Position numbers and translations under genes: made by a program
Part shown: positions 52,851 through 62,053 of the stretch, piece after piece
Layout: the number at the start of each line of letters is the position of its first letter
How positions within the stretch are numbered: the stretch's first letter is position 1
Assembly: GCF_963674565.1 (NCBI RefSeq)
Contig: NZ_OY771430.1
Span: forward strand, 1,488,001-1,552,000
Direction of reading: 5' to 3'
DNA: 64,000 nt
Source of the DNA: an uncultured Carboxylicivirga sp.
GTDB lineage: Bacteria; Bacteroidota; Bacteroidia; Bacteroidales; Marinilabiliaceae
The notes under the pieces: model-generated
Databases searched by the model: none
The model's input: only the letters and a program-made list of their open reading frames with translations
Told to the model about the DNA's origin: nothing

Positions 52851-53309
52851 AGATTTTTGATTTTTAATGATTGGTTAATTGGATTTATTAACAATTGGAC
52901 AATTAATAATCACTGTAAACTGACAATTCATATTTTAACTTTGGATCCTTTCAAAATATCTGGTATTATGTATGATATATTTAATTTCTATACCTATTAC
53001 TACTTACTATTCTTTTAACAAATCATTACTTCCTTTAGTTTAGAATGCTAGTATTAAGAAAACAAAAAATAATAAATAGCTTTATTTAATATTTTTTTAC
53101 AATTTAAAACATTTTTCAAGTGTTTCAAAAAATTTATAATACATATTTTAATAAGACATCCTTCATAAAAGTTTTGTTTTTCGGCAATTAATATTCATGC
53201 TGAATAAATTTGAAATCTTTATCAGTAAAGAATATTTATAACTCTAAGAAATTGCTAACACATCTTAACCTAACAATATACTTATGCCAAGCTTATTAAT
53301 GCATCCTTA
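52851..53309. other. Intergenic region upstream of the SusC gene
   Basis: 459 AT-rich bases between the SusC start and the small 41-residue gene. I see no long reading frame. No perfect TAnnTTTG lies near the SusC start, so the promoter is not resolved. The leader may be long. Confidence 0.5.
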
Positions 53310-53435
53310 TTAATCAGTAGACAAATACAATAAAAGCAATAGAACAAGAACCAGAAGAACTACTAATACAAAACGAATAATTGCATATCGTCTGGCATCT
53401 TCTTTTAAATTATCTTTTCTATTTTCTTTATCCAT
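53310..53435 (-). CDS. Possible 41-residue single-helix membrane protein
   Basis: The minus strand from the ATG at 53435 encodes 41 residues: a charged N-terminal part (MDKENRKDNLKEDARRYAII) followed by a 20-residue Val/Leu-rich helix (FVLVVLLVLVLLLLLYLS) and a short end. The layout fits a genuine single-pass membrane peptide with the charged part in the cytoplasm. It lies between a SusC gene and an esterase gene, in the same direction as SusC and 459 bases upstream. It is too short for standard gene calls. No family is known to me. Confidence 0.55.
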   Translation of the reverse strand: MDKENRKDNLKEDARRYAIIRFVLVVLLVLVLLLLLYLSTD

Positions 53436-53825
53436 TGTCAACTAATTCCCTTATACGTAACGTTTGTTTTAAACTATACCTTAAAATTACCAATACACCT
53501 ACTTACACAATTGAACTAATGTTGAATTAAATTGAATTTTTCATGACAAAACATAACTATTGATGCACAATAACAAAATTGTTGCATATTTCAACATCAT
53601 TATTCTCTGATCTGACATAACTTTTTTAAAATAAGACCAATGCAAACAAGAAGAAATACAATTTTAATTATGCAGATTACGTTCCATTGAAATACTTATA
53701 AGGTATCAGTTGAACTTGGCTGATAAAAAAGTATATGATTATGCATTATTCATACAATTAATAAAGCATGGTAAGTTTGTGGATTATTGACATGCATGCT
53801 ACCTTCGATTCAAACATTATTTTAA
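53436..53825. other. Intergenic region between the 41-residue gene and the esterase gene
   Basis: 390 AT-rich bases. It includes the esterase promoter (53776-53807). Apart from that I see nothing coding or repeated. Confidence 0.5.
53776..53807 (+). promoter_or_regulatory. Promoter of the esterase gene
   Basis: TTTG (53776-53779) is followed after exactly 20 bases by TACCTTCG (53800-53807), one mismatch from TAnnTTTG. Transcription would start about 13 bases before the ATG at 53826. Confidence 0.55.
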
Positions 53826-55112
53826 ATGAAAACTTCAATTATTTTATTTCTATTCATTGCAATCTCAGTAATAAATGAATCTGTTTTAAGTCAGGTCACG
53901 ATCAAACCTGATCATATTGATGGAGTTTACAAAAAAGGTGAAACAGTTAAATGGACATTACAAATTGATGATGAAGCAGTTGTTGATTCATTACATTTTA
54001 AATTAATTCCAGGCGGATTAGATATCTACCAGGAAGGTATTCTATCAAAAAATGACACCATAATCACATTCCAATTTGATTCTTCTGGTACTGTACTTCT
54101 AAAAGTTGGATGGAAAAATGGTAAAAATGAAATACAATATGCTAAAGGTGGTGCCATATCAAACCCTGATAAAATTAAGCTATCAGATAAAAAACCAGCT
54201 GATTTTAAAGCTTTCTGGCAATCGAAGATTGAAGAACTGCAAGTAACACCTCTCAATGCACAATTAAAAAAAGATACATGTGAAGTAAAAGGTGTTGACT
54301 ACTATAAAATATCAATGGATAACATTCGTGGTTCTAAAATACAAGGTCAGTTAGTTAAACCAAGCAAAGGCAATAAATTCCCGGCTCTATTGATTGTTCA
54401 ATGGGCAGGTGTTTATCCACTCGAAAAAAACTGGGCAACAGGTTATGCAAAAGATGGATGGCTTGTTCTTAATATTCTTGCCCATGATTTACCCATTGAT
54501 AATGACAAACAGTTCTACGATGATCAATTCAAAAATGAATTGAAAGATTATTGGATGATTGGTAATGAAGATAAAGATGAAAGCTATTTTCTTCGAATGT
54601 ACTTATCCTGTTACAGAGCTGCCGAATATCTTACCAAAAGAGAAGATTGGAATGGTGAAACATTAGTTGTTACCGGAACCAGTCAGGGAGGTATGCAGGC
54701 ACTTATGACAGCTGGTTTTTTCCCGGGAATTACCGGATGTGTTGCATTGGTGCCCGCAGGCTTTGATATGATGGGACCTGTCGTTGGCCGAAAAGGAGGA
54801 TGGCCACAGTGGTATGATTGCACATGGGGAGATCGTGATACTGACAGAGTCAGAAACACCAGCCGATACTATGATGTTGCCAATTTTGTGTCTAACATTA
54901 AATGCCCTGTTTATGTTGGAGTAGGTTTAATTGACGAAGTATGTCCTCCCGAAGGAATTATTGCAGGTTTAAATCAACTTAAAAAGAAAAAGAAAGAGAT
55001 AATGATAATGGTTGATTCACCTCATCAGAATGTAAACGGATCGCAGGATAATTTCAATTACATGAGAGATAAGGTCTGGTTTCCAGCCTTGAAGGATGGT
55101 AATAGACCGTAA
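53826..55112 (+). CDS. Acetyl-esterase-like alpha/beta hydrolase with N-terminal Ig-like domain
   Basis: The 428-residue protein has a signal peptide (cleavage after VLSQ), an N-terminal beta-sandwich of about 80 residues, and an alpha/beta hydrolase related to carbohydrate esterase family 7 (acetyl xylan esterase). The nucleophile is in G-T-S-Q-G-G near residue 286, the acid in GLIDEVCPPEG, and the base in S-P-H-Q. Such enzymes remove acetyl groups from xylan or short acetylated sugars. It is divergent from the SusC/D pair, which fits a small glycan-use locus. The substrate is not proved. Confidence 0.75.
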   Translation: MKTSIILFLFIAISVINESVLSQVTIKPDHIDGVYKKGETVKWTLQIDDEAVVDSLHFKLIPGGLDIYQEGILSKNDTIITFQFDSSGTVLLKVGWKNGKNEIQYAKGGAISNPDKIKLSDKKPADFKAFWQSKIEELQVTPLNAQLKKDTCEVKGVDYYKISMDNIRGSKIQGQLVKPSKGNKFPALLIVQWAGVYPLEKNWATGYAKDGWLVLNILAHDLPIDNDKQFYDDQFKNELKDYWMIGNEDKDESYFLRMYLSCYRAAEYLTKREDWNGETLVVTGTSQGGMQALMTAGFFPGITGCVALVPAGFDMMGPVVGRKGGWPQWYDCTWGDRDTDRVRNTSRYYDVANFVSNIKCPVYVGVGLIDEVCPPEGIIAGLNQLKKKKKEIMIMVDSPHQNVNGSQDNFNYMRDKVWFPALKDGNRP

Positions 55113-55170
55113 AATATTTTTGTACTCTCATTTCATATACTATTATTTTACATTAAGTAAGTACAAGGAT

Positions 55171-55200
55171 AGCCCGACACGTTTGTCGGGCTTTTTTTTT
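55171..55200 (+). terminator. Terminator of the esterase gene
   Basis: AGCCCGACA and TGTCGGGCT form a nine-base-pair stem with a four-base loop and are followed by nine T. It lies 59 bases past the esterase stop. Confidence 0.85.
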
Positions 55201-55323
55201 CTACCACAATTCATTAGAATTATGGTTATACATATTAATTTCCAATTAATTACACATCCTACCTTAACATAGATCAATTCTATTTCTTACCACACATCAA
55301 GCACTTGAGGGGGTGCCATACTC

Positions 55324-55331
55324 TACCTTTG
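55324..55331 (+). promoter_or_regulatory. Candidate -7 element of the SnoaL-like lipoprotein gene
   Basis: TACCTTTG matches TAnnTTTG exactly, about 60 bases before the ATG at 55391. CTTG at 55304-55307 is 16 bases upstream, shorter than the usual spacing. Confidence 0.5.
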
Positions 55332-55390
55332 CATCATACTAATCAAATAAAAGAATGTTGAAAAATTATTAATCAATAAATATTTAAATC

Positions 55391-55984
55391 ATGAAAACAA
55401 AAAAGATTTTATTACAACTGAGTTTAGTATTATTTGCAGCCTTTTTTACAGCAAGTTGTGTGGATGAACTTGACAAAAGTAAAGAGGAAGAATATCAGGC
55501 AGAGATCGCAGCCTTACAAGCAGAACTTGCTAAAATAGCTTTACAGGATTCGACCATCGCAAAATATCTTGAAACATTTGATGAATTGGATTATGAAGTA
55601 TTTACAAATCAGGAATGGACCCGACTACACGAAAGTCATGCCGAAGACATTATCGTTCACTGGCCTGATGGTAGTTACACAGTTGGTTTAGACAGACATA
55701 TTGAAGATTTGGCGGCAATGTTTGTATATGCACCTGATACACGTATTAAAGAACATCCAATTGGAATAGGATCAGGAAACATCACTGCTGTAATGGGTAT
55801 TATGGAAGGCACATTTACAGAACCAATGCCAATAGGTAATGATCAGTACATCGAACCAACTGGAAAAGCTTTTAAAATTTCAATGGTTACTATTGGTTTA
55901 TGGAATGAAGATGGTGTTATGTATGAAGAATACCTTTACTGGGACAACCTAACATTCATGCGTCAACTAGGACTTGCTGAATAA
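55391..55984 (+). CDS. SnoaL/ester-cyclase-like lipoprotein
   Basis: The 197-residue protein has a lipoprotein signal with Cys23 (TASC), then a helical coil (residues 28-60) and a nuclear-transport-factor-2-like cone (residues 65-195) of the SnoaL or ester-cyclase kind. Residues such as H-E-S-H-A-E-D and a D-G-S segment line the expected pocket. The function is unknown; members include polyketide cyclases and hydrolase-like or binding proteins. It is monocistronic. Confidence 0.7.
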   Translation: MKTKKILLQLSLVLFAAFFTASCVDELDKSKEEEYQAEIAALQAELAKIALQDSTIAKYLETFDELDYEVFTNQEWTRLHESHAEDIIVHWPDGSYTVGLDRHIEDLAAMFVYAPDTRIKEHPIGIGSGNITAVMGIMEGTFTEPMPIGNDQYIEPTGKAFKISMVTIGLWNEDGVMYEEYLYWDNLTFMRQLGLAE

Positions 55985-56020
55985 TTTAGAAGTATAATTG
56001 AAATATTTTGATTGCAAGTG

Positions 56021-56058
56021 AGTGGCCTCCTACTTAAGTAATTCTCAATCCGGCCACT
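56021..56058. terminator. Hairpin terminator between convergent genes
   Basis: AGTGGCC (56021-56027) pairs with GGCCACT (56052-56058) around a long loop, with weak T-rich flanks. It lies between the SnoaL-like gene and the convergent GNAT gene. Confidence 0.5.
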
Positions 56059-56067
56059 TGCTTGCTT

Positions 56068-56517
56068 TTACTTTAAATATTTTTGAAAGCACCTACTATC
56101 AACAACATCTACATATTGACCGTAATTAGGTATAAGGTCGTAATTATTCTTTGTATAAAGAGCAATTGCTTCTGGTTGTCGAATACCTGTTTCAAGTATA
56201 CATTTTTCATAACCTGACTCAAACGCCCAATTTTCAAGTTCTTTTAATACCATTGATGCCAACCCCTTTCCTCTTTCATTTGACAAAGTGTACATACGTT
56301 TTACTTCCATAGTATTTTCATCATAAGGTTTAATTGCACCACAAGCTACAGGTTGATCATCTATTATAACCACTACCACATGATTGATTTGATCAATCTT
56401 ATTATACTGAGCAAAAAAAGCATGATCATCACCATCCCTTTTGGCCAAATCTGTATCCAGAAGTTTAACCAAATCAATAAAATCCTGATCTTTAGAAGTA
56501 GTTCTTTTGATAACCAT
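56068..56517 (-). CDS. GNAT family N-acetyltransferase
   Basis: The 149-residue protein has the GNAT fold. The acetyl-CoA loop reads N-E-R-G-K-G-L-A near residue 79, preceded by the strand with EVKRMYTL. A C-terminal L-E-T-G-I-R-Q-P-E-A-I-A-L-Y motif fits a small cytoplasmic acetyltransferase. Substrate unknown. Confidence 0.85.
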   Translation of the reverse strand: MVIKRTTSKDQDFIDLVKLLDTDLAKRDGDDHAFFAQYNKIDQINHVVVVIIDDQPVACGAIKPYDENTMEVKRMYTLSNERGKGLASMVLKELENWAFESGYEKCILETGIRQPEAIALYTKNNYDLIPNYGQYVDVVDSRCFQKYLK

Positions 56518-56618
56518 GGTTATTATATTTTTATTCTATCGTAGTTAATGAATATTAAATTGATTTTAACCGTTGAACAAACAAATTGTTTCACTCCTTT
56601 TTATTAAAAAAGACAATC

Positions 56619-57635
56619 ATGAATAATAAACTAATAAAGAATATCAAACCGCTTGGTTTTACCTGGGTGACCAATGATCCGTTTTTATTTTGTGTACACC
56701 ATCGTGATCTTTATCCTGAAGGTAATGACCAAATGGGGCCAGCTACCTCATTGTCGGGTAGAAATATAGGACAGGACTTTTCTGAAGAAAATGAGTGGCG
56801 GATGTATCACGGACATAAAGTACCCGGATTTCCGGCTCATCCGCATAGAGGATTTGAAACCGTAACAGTAGTACTGGAAGGTTTTGTTGATCATTCAGAT
56901 TCGAATGGTTCAACCGGAAGATACGGAAATGGTGATGTTCAGTGGATGACTGCCGGATCAGGTCTGCAGCATGCAGAAATGTTTCCACTGGTACATGATG
57001 ATAAACCTAATCCATTGGAATTATTTCAGATTTGGTTAAATCTGCCTAAAGCCAATAAGCATGTCACTCCATATTATAATATGCTATGGTCTGAAGATAT
57101 ACCTAAACATCAAATTAAAGATGATCAGGGAAAAATTAGTGAAATAACAATCATAGCAGGCCAATTTGATCAGATTTCAGCCCCTAAACCTGCACCCGAT
57201 TCATGGGCTGCACAAGAGGATAATAAGGTTGGTATATGGTTAGTAAAAATGGAATCTGGTGCAAAATTGTCATTACCTGCCGTTTCTGCAGATGTCAACC
57301 GATCTGTCTATTTTTATAAAGGATCGGAAATAACAATTGCCGAAACAAACATTAAACCTTACCATTCAATTGATGTATACGCCCAAGAAGAAACTGAAAT
57401 TATAAACGGAGACGAAAATGCTTACCTATTGATTTTACAAGGCAAACCAATCAACGAGCCAGTTGTGCAACATGGGCCATTTGTAATGAATGACGAAGCT
57501 GGAATCAGACAGGCTTTTATGGATTATCAAAAAACACAGTTCGGTGGTTGGCCCTGGCAAAATTATGATGTGGTTCAACCACGTGATAAAGGACGCTATG
57601 CCATTTACGCAGACGGAAGAGAAGAAATCAGGTAA
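56619..57635 (+). CDS. Pirin family protein
   Basis: The start at 56619 gives 338 residues. The N-terminal cupin has the metal residues in H-P-H-R-G-F-E-T-V (about residues 72-80) and Q-H-A-E-M-F (about 115). The C-terminal cupin is present. Pirins are cupin-fold proteins, some with quercetin dioxygenase activity, some regulators. An upstream ATG at 56586 is less likely. The gene is monocistronic. Confidence 0.85.
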   Translation: MNNKLIKNIKPLGFTWVTNDPFLFCVHHRDLYPEGNDQMGPATSLSGRNIGQDFSEENEWRMYHGHKVPGFPAHPHRGFETVTVVLEGFVDHSDSNGSTGRYGNGDVQWMTAGSGLQHAEMFPLVHDDKPNPLELFQIWLNLPKANKHVTPYYNMLWSEDIPKHQIKDDQGKISEITIIAGQFDQISAPKPAPDSWAAQEDNKVGIWLVKMESGAKLSLPAVSADVNRSVYFYKGSEITIAETNIKPYHSIDVYAQEETEIINGDENAYLLILQGKPINEPVVQHGPFVMNDEAGIRQAFMDYQKTQFGGWPWQNYDVVQPRDKGRYAIYADGREEIR

Positions 57636-57844
57636 GGTAAACAATCAATTACTTCACATGTGATTATTTCTTAGGTTGAACAATGATTTATTCGAGAGAA
57701 TTGAAGCTGTTATTATAGTAATGAGAATGATAAAAATCACCTTAATTTACTTATAACCTGACAGCTATGGAAGAAAAATAAATGTACATTTACCATATGT
57801 AGAAAATTATTTTCTTCAATTATTGTTCGCCTAAAAATCAATCT

Positions 57845-59116
57845 ATGAAACAAGAACGTATACCTGGTGGTTTGCGATGGACAGCCTTGCTGATAGCCAG
57901 TTTAGCCATGTTTGGCAATTATTATCTGTACGACAGCGTAGCCTATGTTGGCAAAGATTTAATGGACTTACTGGGCTTTTCTAACGAAGACTTCAGTCGT
58001 TTGTATTCCATTTACAGTGTTGCAGCTGTTATTGTACTTACTTTTAGTGGTATTCTTATCGATAGACTAGGGGCACGTCTGGTTATTTTATTTGCAGGAA
58101 TTATTTGTTCTGTTTCCGGCTTTGTTACTGCTACAACAGATAATCTGACAGTGATGTTGATTGGAAGATTTTTGCTAGGATTTAGTGCTGAACCACTTAT
58201 TGTAGCAATCACTGTTGTGCTGGCTAAATGGTTCAGGGGAAAAGAACTTGGTTTTGCCTTAGGTGTTAATTTATTTATCGCCAGAGCCGGATCTTATGCT
58301 GCAGATTGGTCTCCCACTTGGGCGAGTAACATTTACGCACAGGGCTGGCAACAGGCTTTGTTTCTGGCAGGAATAATTGGACTACTATGTGGATTAGGAG
58401 GTATCATCTATTTTATTCTCGAAAAAAGAGCTTCAAAAAAATATGTATTAGGTCAGGGCGATGAACCTGATCGACTTAATATCAAGGAAATATTTAATTT
58501 CTCTCCCTCTTTCTGGTTCGTGGTTATTCTTTGCATGACATTTTATTCAGCCATTTTTCCATTCAGAGGCTTTGCTCCTACTTTTTTTGAAAATGCACAT
58601 GGAGCATCCAGTGCTTTAGCCGGACAATTGAATAGTATGGTTATCGTGGCTTCTATGTGGGCAACTCCATTTATAGGCTTATTAATTGATAAGATTGGCA
58701 GAAGGGCTCAAATCATGTTTATTGGATCTATTATCATTTTACCGGTATACCTGTTGTTGATTTACTCAAAAATTAATCTGTTTATACCGGTTACCATGAT
58801 GGGCATAGCCTTTTCTTTGATTCCTGCTGTAATGTGGCCATCGGTGGCTTACATCGTTGATGAAAAGAAATTAGGCACAGCCTATGCTCTGATGACTCTG
58901 ATTCAACAAATAGGTGTTGCAGGATTTGTATGGCTGGTCGGCAAAGCCAACGACATGTCAGATGCTTCAGCTACTAACCCTCAAGGTTATAACATGGGAA
59001 TGTGGATTTTTAGTGTATTAGGAATTGTTGGATTGACCTTTAGTCTATTATTATACAAAACCGAAACTGGTCCTAAAGGTCACGGACTGGAAAAACCTTC
59101 AGCCAATGCTGTTTAA
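57845..59116 (+). CDS. Major facilitator superfamily transporter
   Basis: The 423-residue protein has twelve membrane helices. The loop between helices 2 and 3 has GILIDRLGARL near residue 68, and a similar loop between 8 and 9 reads GLLIDKIGRRAQ. The middle loop is charged. The arrangement fits an anion or sugar-acid importer type MFS, but the substrate is not certain. It lies 209 bases after the pirin gene and ends in a terminator. Confidence 0.85.
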   Translation: MKQERIPGGLRWTALLIASLAMFGNYYLYDSVAYVGKDLMDLLGFSNEDFSRLYSIYSVAAVIVLTFSGILIDRLGARLVILFAGIICSVSGFVTATTDNLTVMLIGRFLLGFSAEPLIVAITVVLAKWFRGKELGFALGVNLFIARAGSYAADWSPTWASNIYAQGWQQALFLAGIIGLLCGLGGIIYFILEKRASKKYVLGQGDEPDRLNIKEIFNFSPSFWFVVILCMTFYSAIFPFRGFAPTFFENAHGASSALAGQLNSMVIVASMWATPFIGLLIDKIGRRAQIMFIGSIIILPVYLLLIYSKINLFIPVTMMGIAFSLIPAVMWPSVAYIVDEKKLGTAYALMTLIQQIGVAGFVWLVGKANDMSDASATNPQGYNMGMWIFSVLGIVGLTFSLLLYKTETGPKGHGLEKPSANAV

Positions 59117-59138
59117 TATTTAATTGAATACTAAATTA

Positions 59139-59166
59139 ACGGAGGGTTTTATTTCCCTCCGTTTTT
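59139..59166 (+). terminator. Terminator of the MFS transporter gene
   Basis: ACGGAGGG and CCCTCCGT form an eight-base-pair stem with an eight-base loop, followed by five T. It lies 22 bases past the MFS stop. Confidence 0.8.
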
Positions 59167-59339
59167 ACATTAAAACCATCTTACAAACTGAATATCTAAC
59201 CATTACACAAAGTGTTCTCAAATGTAAAGCAGCAGTAAACCATAAAATTCATCAAAGAAATAATAATCTCCCAAATGTAGCATTCATAGACCTTTTGAAT
59301 CCTTAAACTTTTTTATGATGAAGTAGTAATTAAATGTCA

Positions 59340-59347
59340 TATCTTTG
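59340..59347 (+). promoter_or_regulatory. Candidate -7 element of the RhlE-type helicase gene
   Basis: TATCTTTG matches TAnnTTTG exactly and sits about 105 bases before the ATG at 59452. The upstream -33 region is only T-rich. The leader would be nearly 100 bases. Confidence 0.45.
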
Positions 59348-59451
59348 CAACCTGATTAAGTAATACACGCAAGGCAACGCTATGGTAGCAATGAGCTCCG
59401 AATTCACCACTATTATTTTGTGAGCCTTTGTTATACATAGAAAAACAATAC

Positions 59452-60720
59452 ATGAAATTCGAAGATTTAAAATTGCATCCTTCTATATTAAAAGCATTGA
59501 AGGATGAAAACTATTCAGAACCCACTTCCATACAGGCCAGAGCTATTCCTATAGCTTTAGAAAAAGTTGATATTTTAGGCAATGCCCAAACCGGAACCGG
59601 AAAGACAGCTGCTTTTGCAATTCCGATTATCCAACATTTAATAAATGAAAATGGACAATCTAAAGGCAAACGAAGAATTAAATCATTAGTAGTTACCCCA
59701 ACCCGTGAGTTGGCCATACAAATTGGAGATAGTTTTAAAGCCTATGGCAAGTACAGCCATTTACAAAACACTGTTATTTTTGGTGGGGTACCACAAAATC
59801 CACAGATCAGGCAACTTAAAAATGGTACAGATATACTAATAGCTACTCCAGGCCGATTACTCGATTTAATGGATCAGGGGCATATCTCGTTACGCGAAGT
59901 AAAATACTTTGTACTGGACGAGGCTGATCGTATGTTGGATATGGGATTTATCCATGATATTAAGAAGCTTTTATTAAAATTACCTAAAGAACGCCAATCA
60001 CTATTTTTCTCGGCTACTATGCCGCCAAAAATATTGAAGTTGTCGCAACAGATACTTGTTAATCCTAAAACTGTTGCCGTTAATCCGGTATCTTCAACAG
60101 CCGAAACAATTCAACAACAGCTTTACACCACCAATAAGGATACAAAGAAAAACCTACTGTTCCACATTCTTGAAAATAAAGAACTGGAGCAGGTATTGAT
60201 GTTTTCGAGAACCAAACATGGTGCTGACAGAATAGTACGTAACCTTCGCAGTAAAAAAATTGATAGCGCTGCTATTCACGGAGATAAGAATCAGAATCAA
60301 AGACAAAAAGCACTGAAACAGTTTAAAGATGGCCAGATTCGAGTGCTGGTTGCAACTGATATTGCAGCCCGCGGAATTGACATTGATAAACTGCGTTTTG
60401 TTATTAACTACGACATCCCTAACGAGCCGGAAACATATGTGCACCGTATAGGGCGTTGTGGACGTGCCGGAGAAGAGGGAGTAGCAATATCACTATGTGA
60501 ACCTGAAGAAAACGCATATGTGAGTGATATTGAAAAGTTGATTAAACAAAAAATAAAAGTTGTACGCGACAATCCTTTTCCTCAAACCGATAAACCTATG
60601 AACAACGAGGAAAAAAAGGAATTTGAAAAAGAGAAACAACGCAAAAAGGATGAGTTTTTTGCTAACCGAAACAAAAAACGAGGAGATCAAAACCCGGGTT
60701 TCCGCAGAAAAAGAAGATAA
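59452..60720 (+). CDS. rhlE: DEAD-box RNA helicase, RhlE type
   Basis: The ATG at 59452 gives 422 residues starting MKFEDLKLHPSILKAL. All DEAD-box motifs are visible: Q motif (PTSIQARAIP), motif I AQTGTGKT near residue 46, Ia PTRELA, II DEAD, III SAT, and VI HRIGRCGRAG. A Lys/Glu-rich tail after about residue 370 binds RNA and ends in a basic patch. RhlE-type helicases remodel ribosomal or messenger RNA in the cytoplasm and are often cold-induced. The long leader fits that. Confidence 0.85.
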   Translation: MKFEDLKLHPSILKALKDENYSEPTSIQARAIPIALEKVDILGNAQTGTGKTAAFAIPIIQHLINENGQSKGKRRIKSLVVTPTRELAIQIGDSFKAYGKYSHLQNTVIFGGVPQNPQIRQLKNGTDILIATPGRLLDLMDQGHISLREVKYFVLDEADRMLDMGFIHDIKKLLLKLPKERQSLFFSATMPPKILKLSQQILVNPKTVAVNPVSSTAETIQQQLYTTNKDTKKNLLFHILENKELEQVLMFSRTKHGADRIVRNLRSKKIDSAAIHGDKNQNQRQKALKQFKDGQIRVLVATDIAARGIDIDKLRFVINYDIPNEPETYVHRIGRCGRAGEEGVAISLCEPEENAYVSDIEKLIKQKIKVVRDNPFPQTDKPMNNEEKKEFEKEKQRKKDEFFANRNKKRGDQNPGFRRKRR

Positions 60721-60731
60721 TATAACATCTG

Positions 60732-60762
60732 CTCCCCGATTCTAATAGGGGAGTTTTTTTTT
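60732..60762 (+). terminator. Terminator of the RhlE-type helicase gene
   Basis: CTCCCC and GGGGAG form a six-base-pair stem followed by nine T. It lies 12 bases past the stop. Confidence 0.8.
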
Positions 60763-60827
60763 GTGACTGAATTTCCTGATTCATTAAATTAACCGGCATT
60801 ATCAATGGCCCCTGAATATATTAGTAT

Positions 60828-61760
60828 TTACTCAATAACAAATTCCACACGTCTGTTTTTTTGGCGTCCTTCAATGGTTTCATTAGTATCAACCGGTTTT
60901 AATTGACCATAACCAACATAGCTAACCCTATGACTATTAATTCCATGCTCAATAATATAATTGAATACTGCCTGAGCTCTATTCTCTGAAAGCTTCTGAT
61001 TAGACTCTTTATTTCCACTTGAGTCGGTATGACCGGAAATAGCAATATTTTTACTTGAGTTTTCGCTCAAATAGTTCACTAATTGATCTAACTCCGCATA
61101 AGATGATTCCAGCACCACAGAACTATTTGTTTCAAAGAATACATTCCTGAGTACAATGGGTATTTTTTCTTCTATCTTCATCTGCATTTCCTCACATTCA
61201 TAAAACTTTATTCGATCTAAACCAAAATCATTTCCATCGTATTCGGTATTCTGACTTACAATGCGAATAGCAATCTCCTCTTCATTTCCTGAGCTCCAAA
61301 CCACAGAAAATTGCTTCCAAACATGCAATCGATCAGGGCAATGAAAAGGTTGATCCAGCAAACCATCGTTTATTGAGAATTGCAAAACTGCCGGAAGACC
61401 TGTTCTGATATTTAAAGTATTTACCCAACACGAAAAAAAGTAATTGGTATTAGGCTTCACTTTTATGTTTTGTTTCCACACCGTTTTATCAGCTCCTTCA
61501 GCCCCATCAACAGCCATAAACCTACCTTGTCCTTTACCTTGAAAGTAAGTAGATGAAAACTTTATAGCATTATCTGTAATGGTATAATTACCTGCACCTG
61601 CGAGGCGACTAGCTATATAATCTGATACAAATTCTATAACATTATTTTCAAAATCACCATTAATAACCAAGTTTTGCTCCGAAGTAATTGAACCTTCCGG
61701 ACATTGAGCACTCACATACTGATTCAATATCAATAAGAATAACCACAAGTTTTTTTTCAT
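60828..61760 (-). CDS. OmpA-family protein with N-terminal galactose-binding-like domain
   Basis: The 310-residue protein has a signal peptide (cleavage after VSAQ). Residues about 25-195 form a jelly-roll beta sandwich resembling carbohydrate-binding or discoidin-type domains (for example N-x-N-G-D-F-E-N, W-K-Q-F-S-V-V-W). The last 100 residues are the OmpA peptidoglycan-binding domain with GHTDSSGNKESNQKLSENRAQAV. It should attach to peptidoglycan and carry the sandwich domain in the periplasm. The gene is monocistronic and convergent with the helicase. Confidence 0.82.
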   Translation of the reverse strand: MKKNLWLFLLILNQYVSAQCPEGSITSEQNLVINGDFENNVIEFVSDYIASRLAGAGNYTITDNAIKFSSTYFQGKGQGRFMAVDGAEGADKTVWKQNIKVKPNTNYFFSCWVNTLNIRTGLPAVLQFSINDGLLDQPFHCPDRLHVWKQFSVVWSSGNEEEIAIRIVSQNTEYDGNDFGLDRIKFYECEEMQMKIEEKIPIVLRNVFFETNSSVVLESSYAELDQLVNYLSENSSKNIAISGHTDSSGNKESNQKLSENRAQAVFNYIIEHGINSHRVSYVGYGQLKPVDTNETIEGRQKNRRVEFVIE

Positions 61761-62053
61761 AGTTAAAAGATTAATTATTAAATAAACATATTATTATTCA
61801 ATTTATTGTATCAAATTATCGTTCTACCTAAGCCACTCTTACTAATCAATACTTTATAAATCTATTTATCATCATTTTACAAGTATTTAATTAGATTCTA
61901 TTTCAATATTTAATTCAATTATACATTAAAGTTTACTTACTGTTTATCTTATAATATTTACATAACGATATAATAAATACGCACAATTTTAGTTTTGAAT
62001 AAGAAAACAGTAGTTATTACATTAAATATATTAGTTACCTAACACACTTGTCT

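Larger units (their letters stand above)
59117..59451 (+). other. Intergenic region before the RhlE-type helicase gene
   Basis: 335 bases without a convincing gene. A 60-residue frame (59124-59306) starts just past the MFS gene across a terminator and is poor in codon pattern. The region contains the MFS terminator (59139-59166) and a helicase promoter (59340-59347), giving a 5' leader of nearly 100 bases, which may be regulatory as is usual for cold-induced helicases. Confidence 0.5.

Noticed and set aside
59124..59306. 60-codon frame after the MFS transporter
   Set aside because: It runs through the MFS terminator hairpin and has no recognisable protein character.
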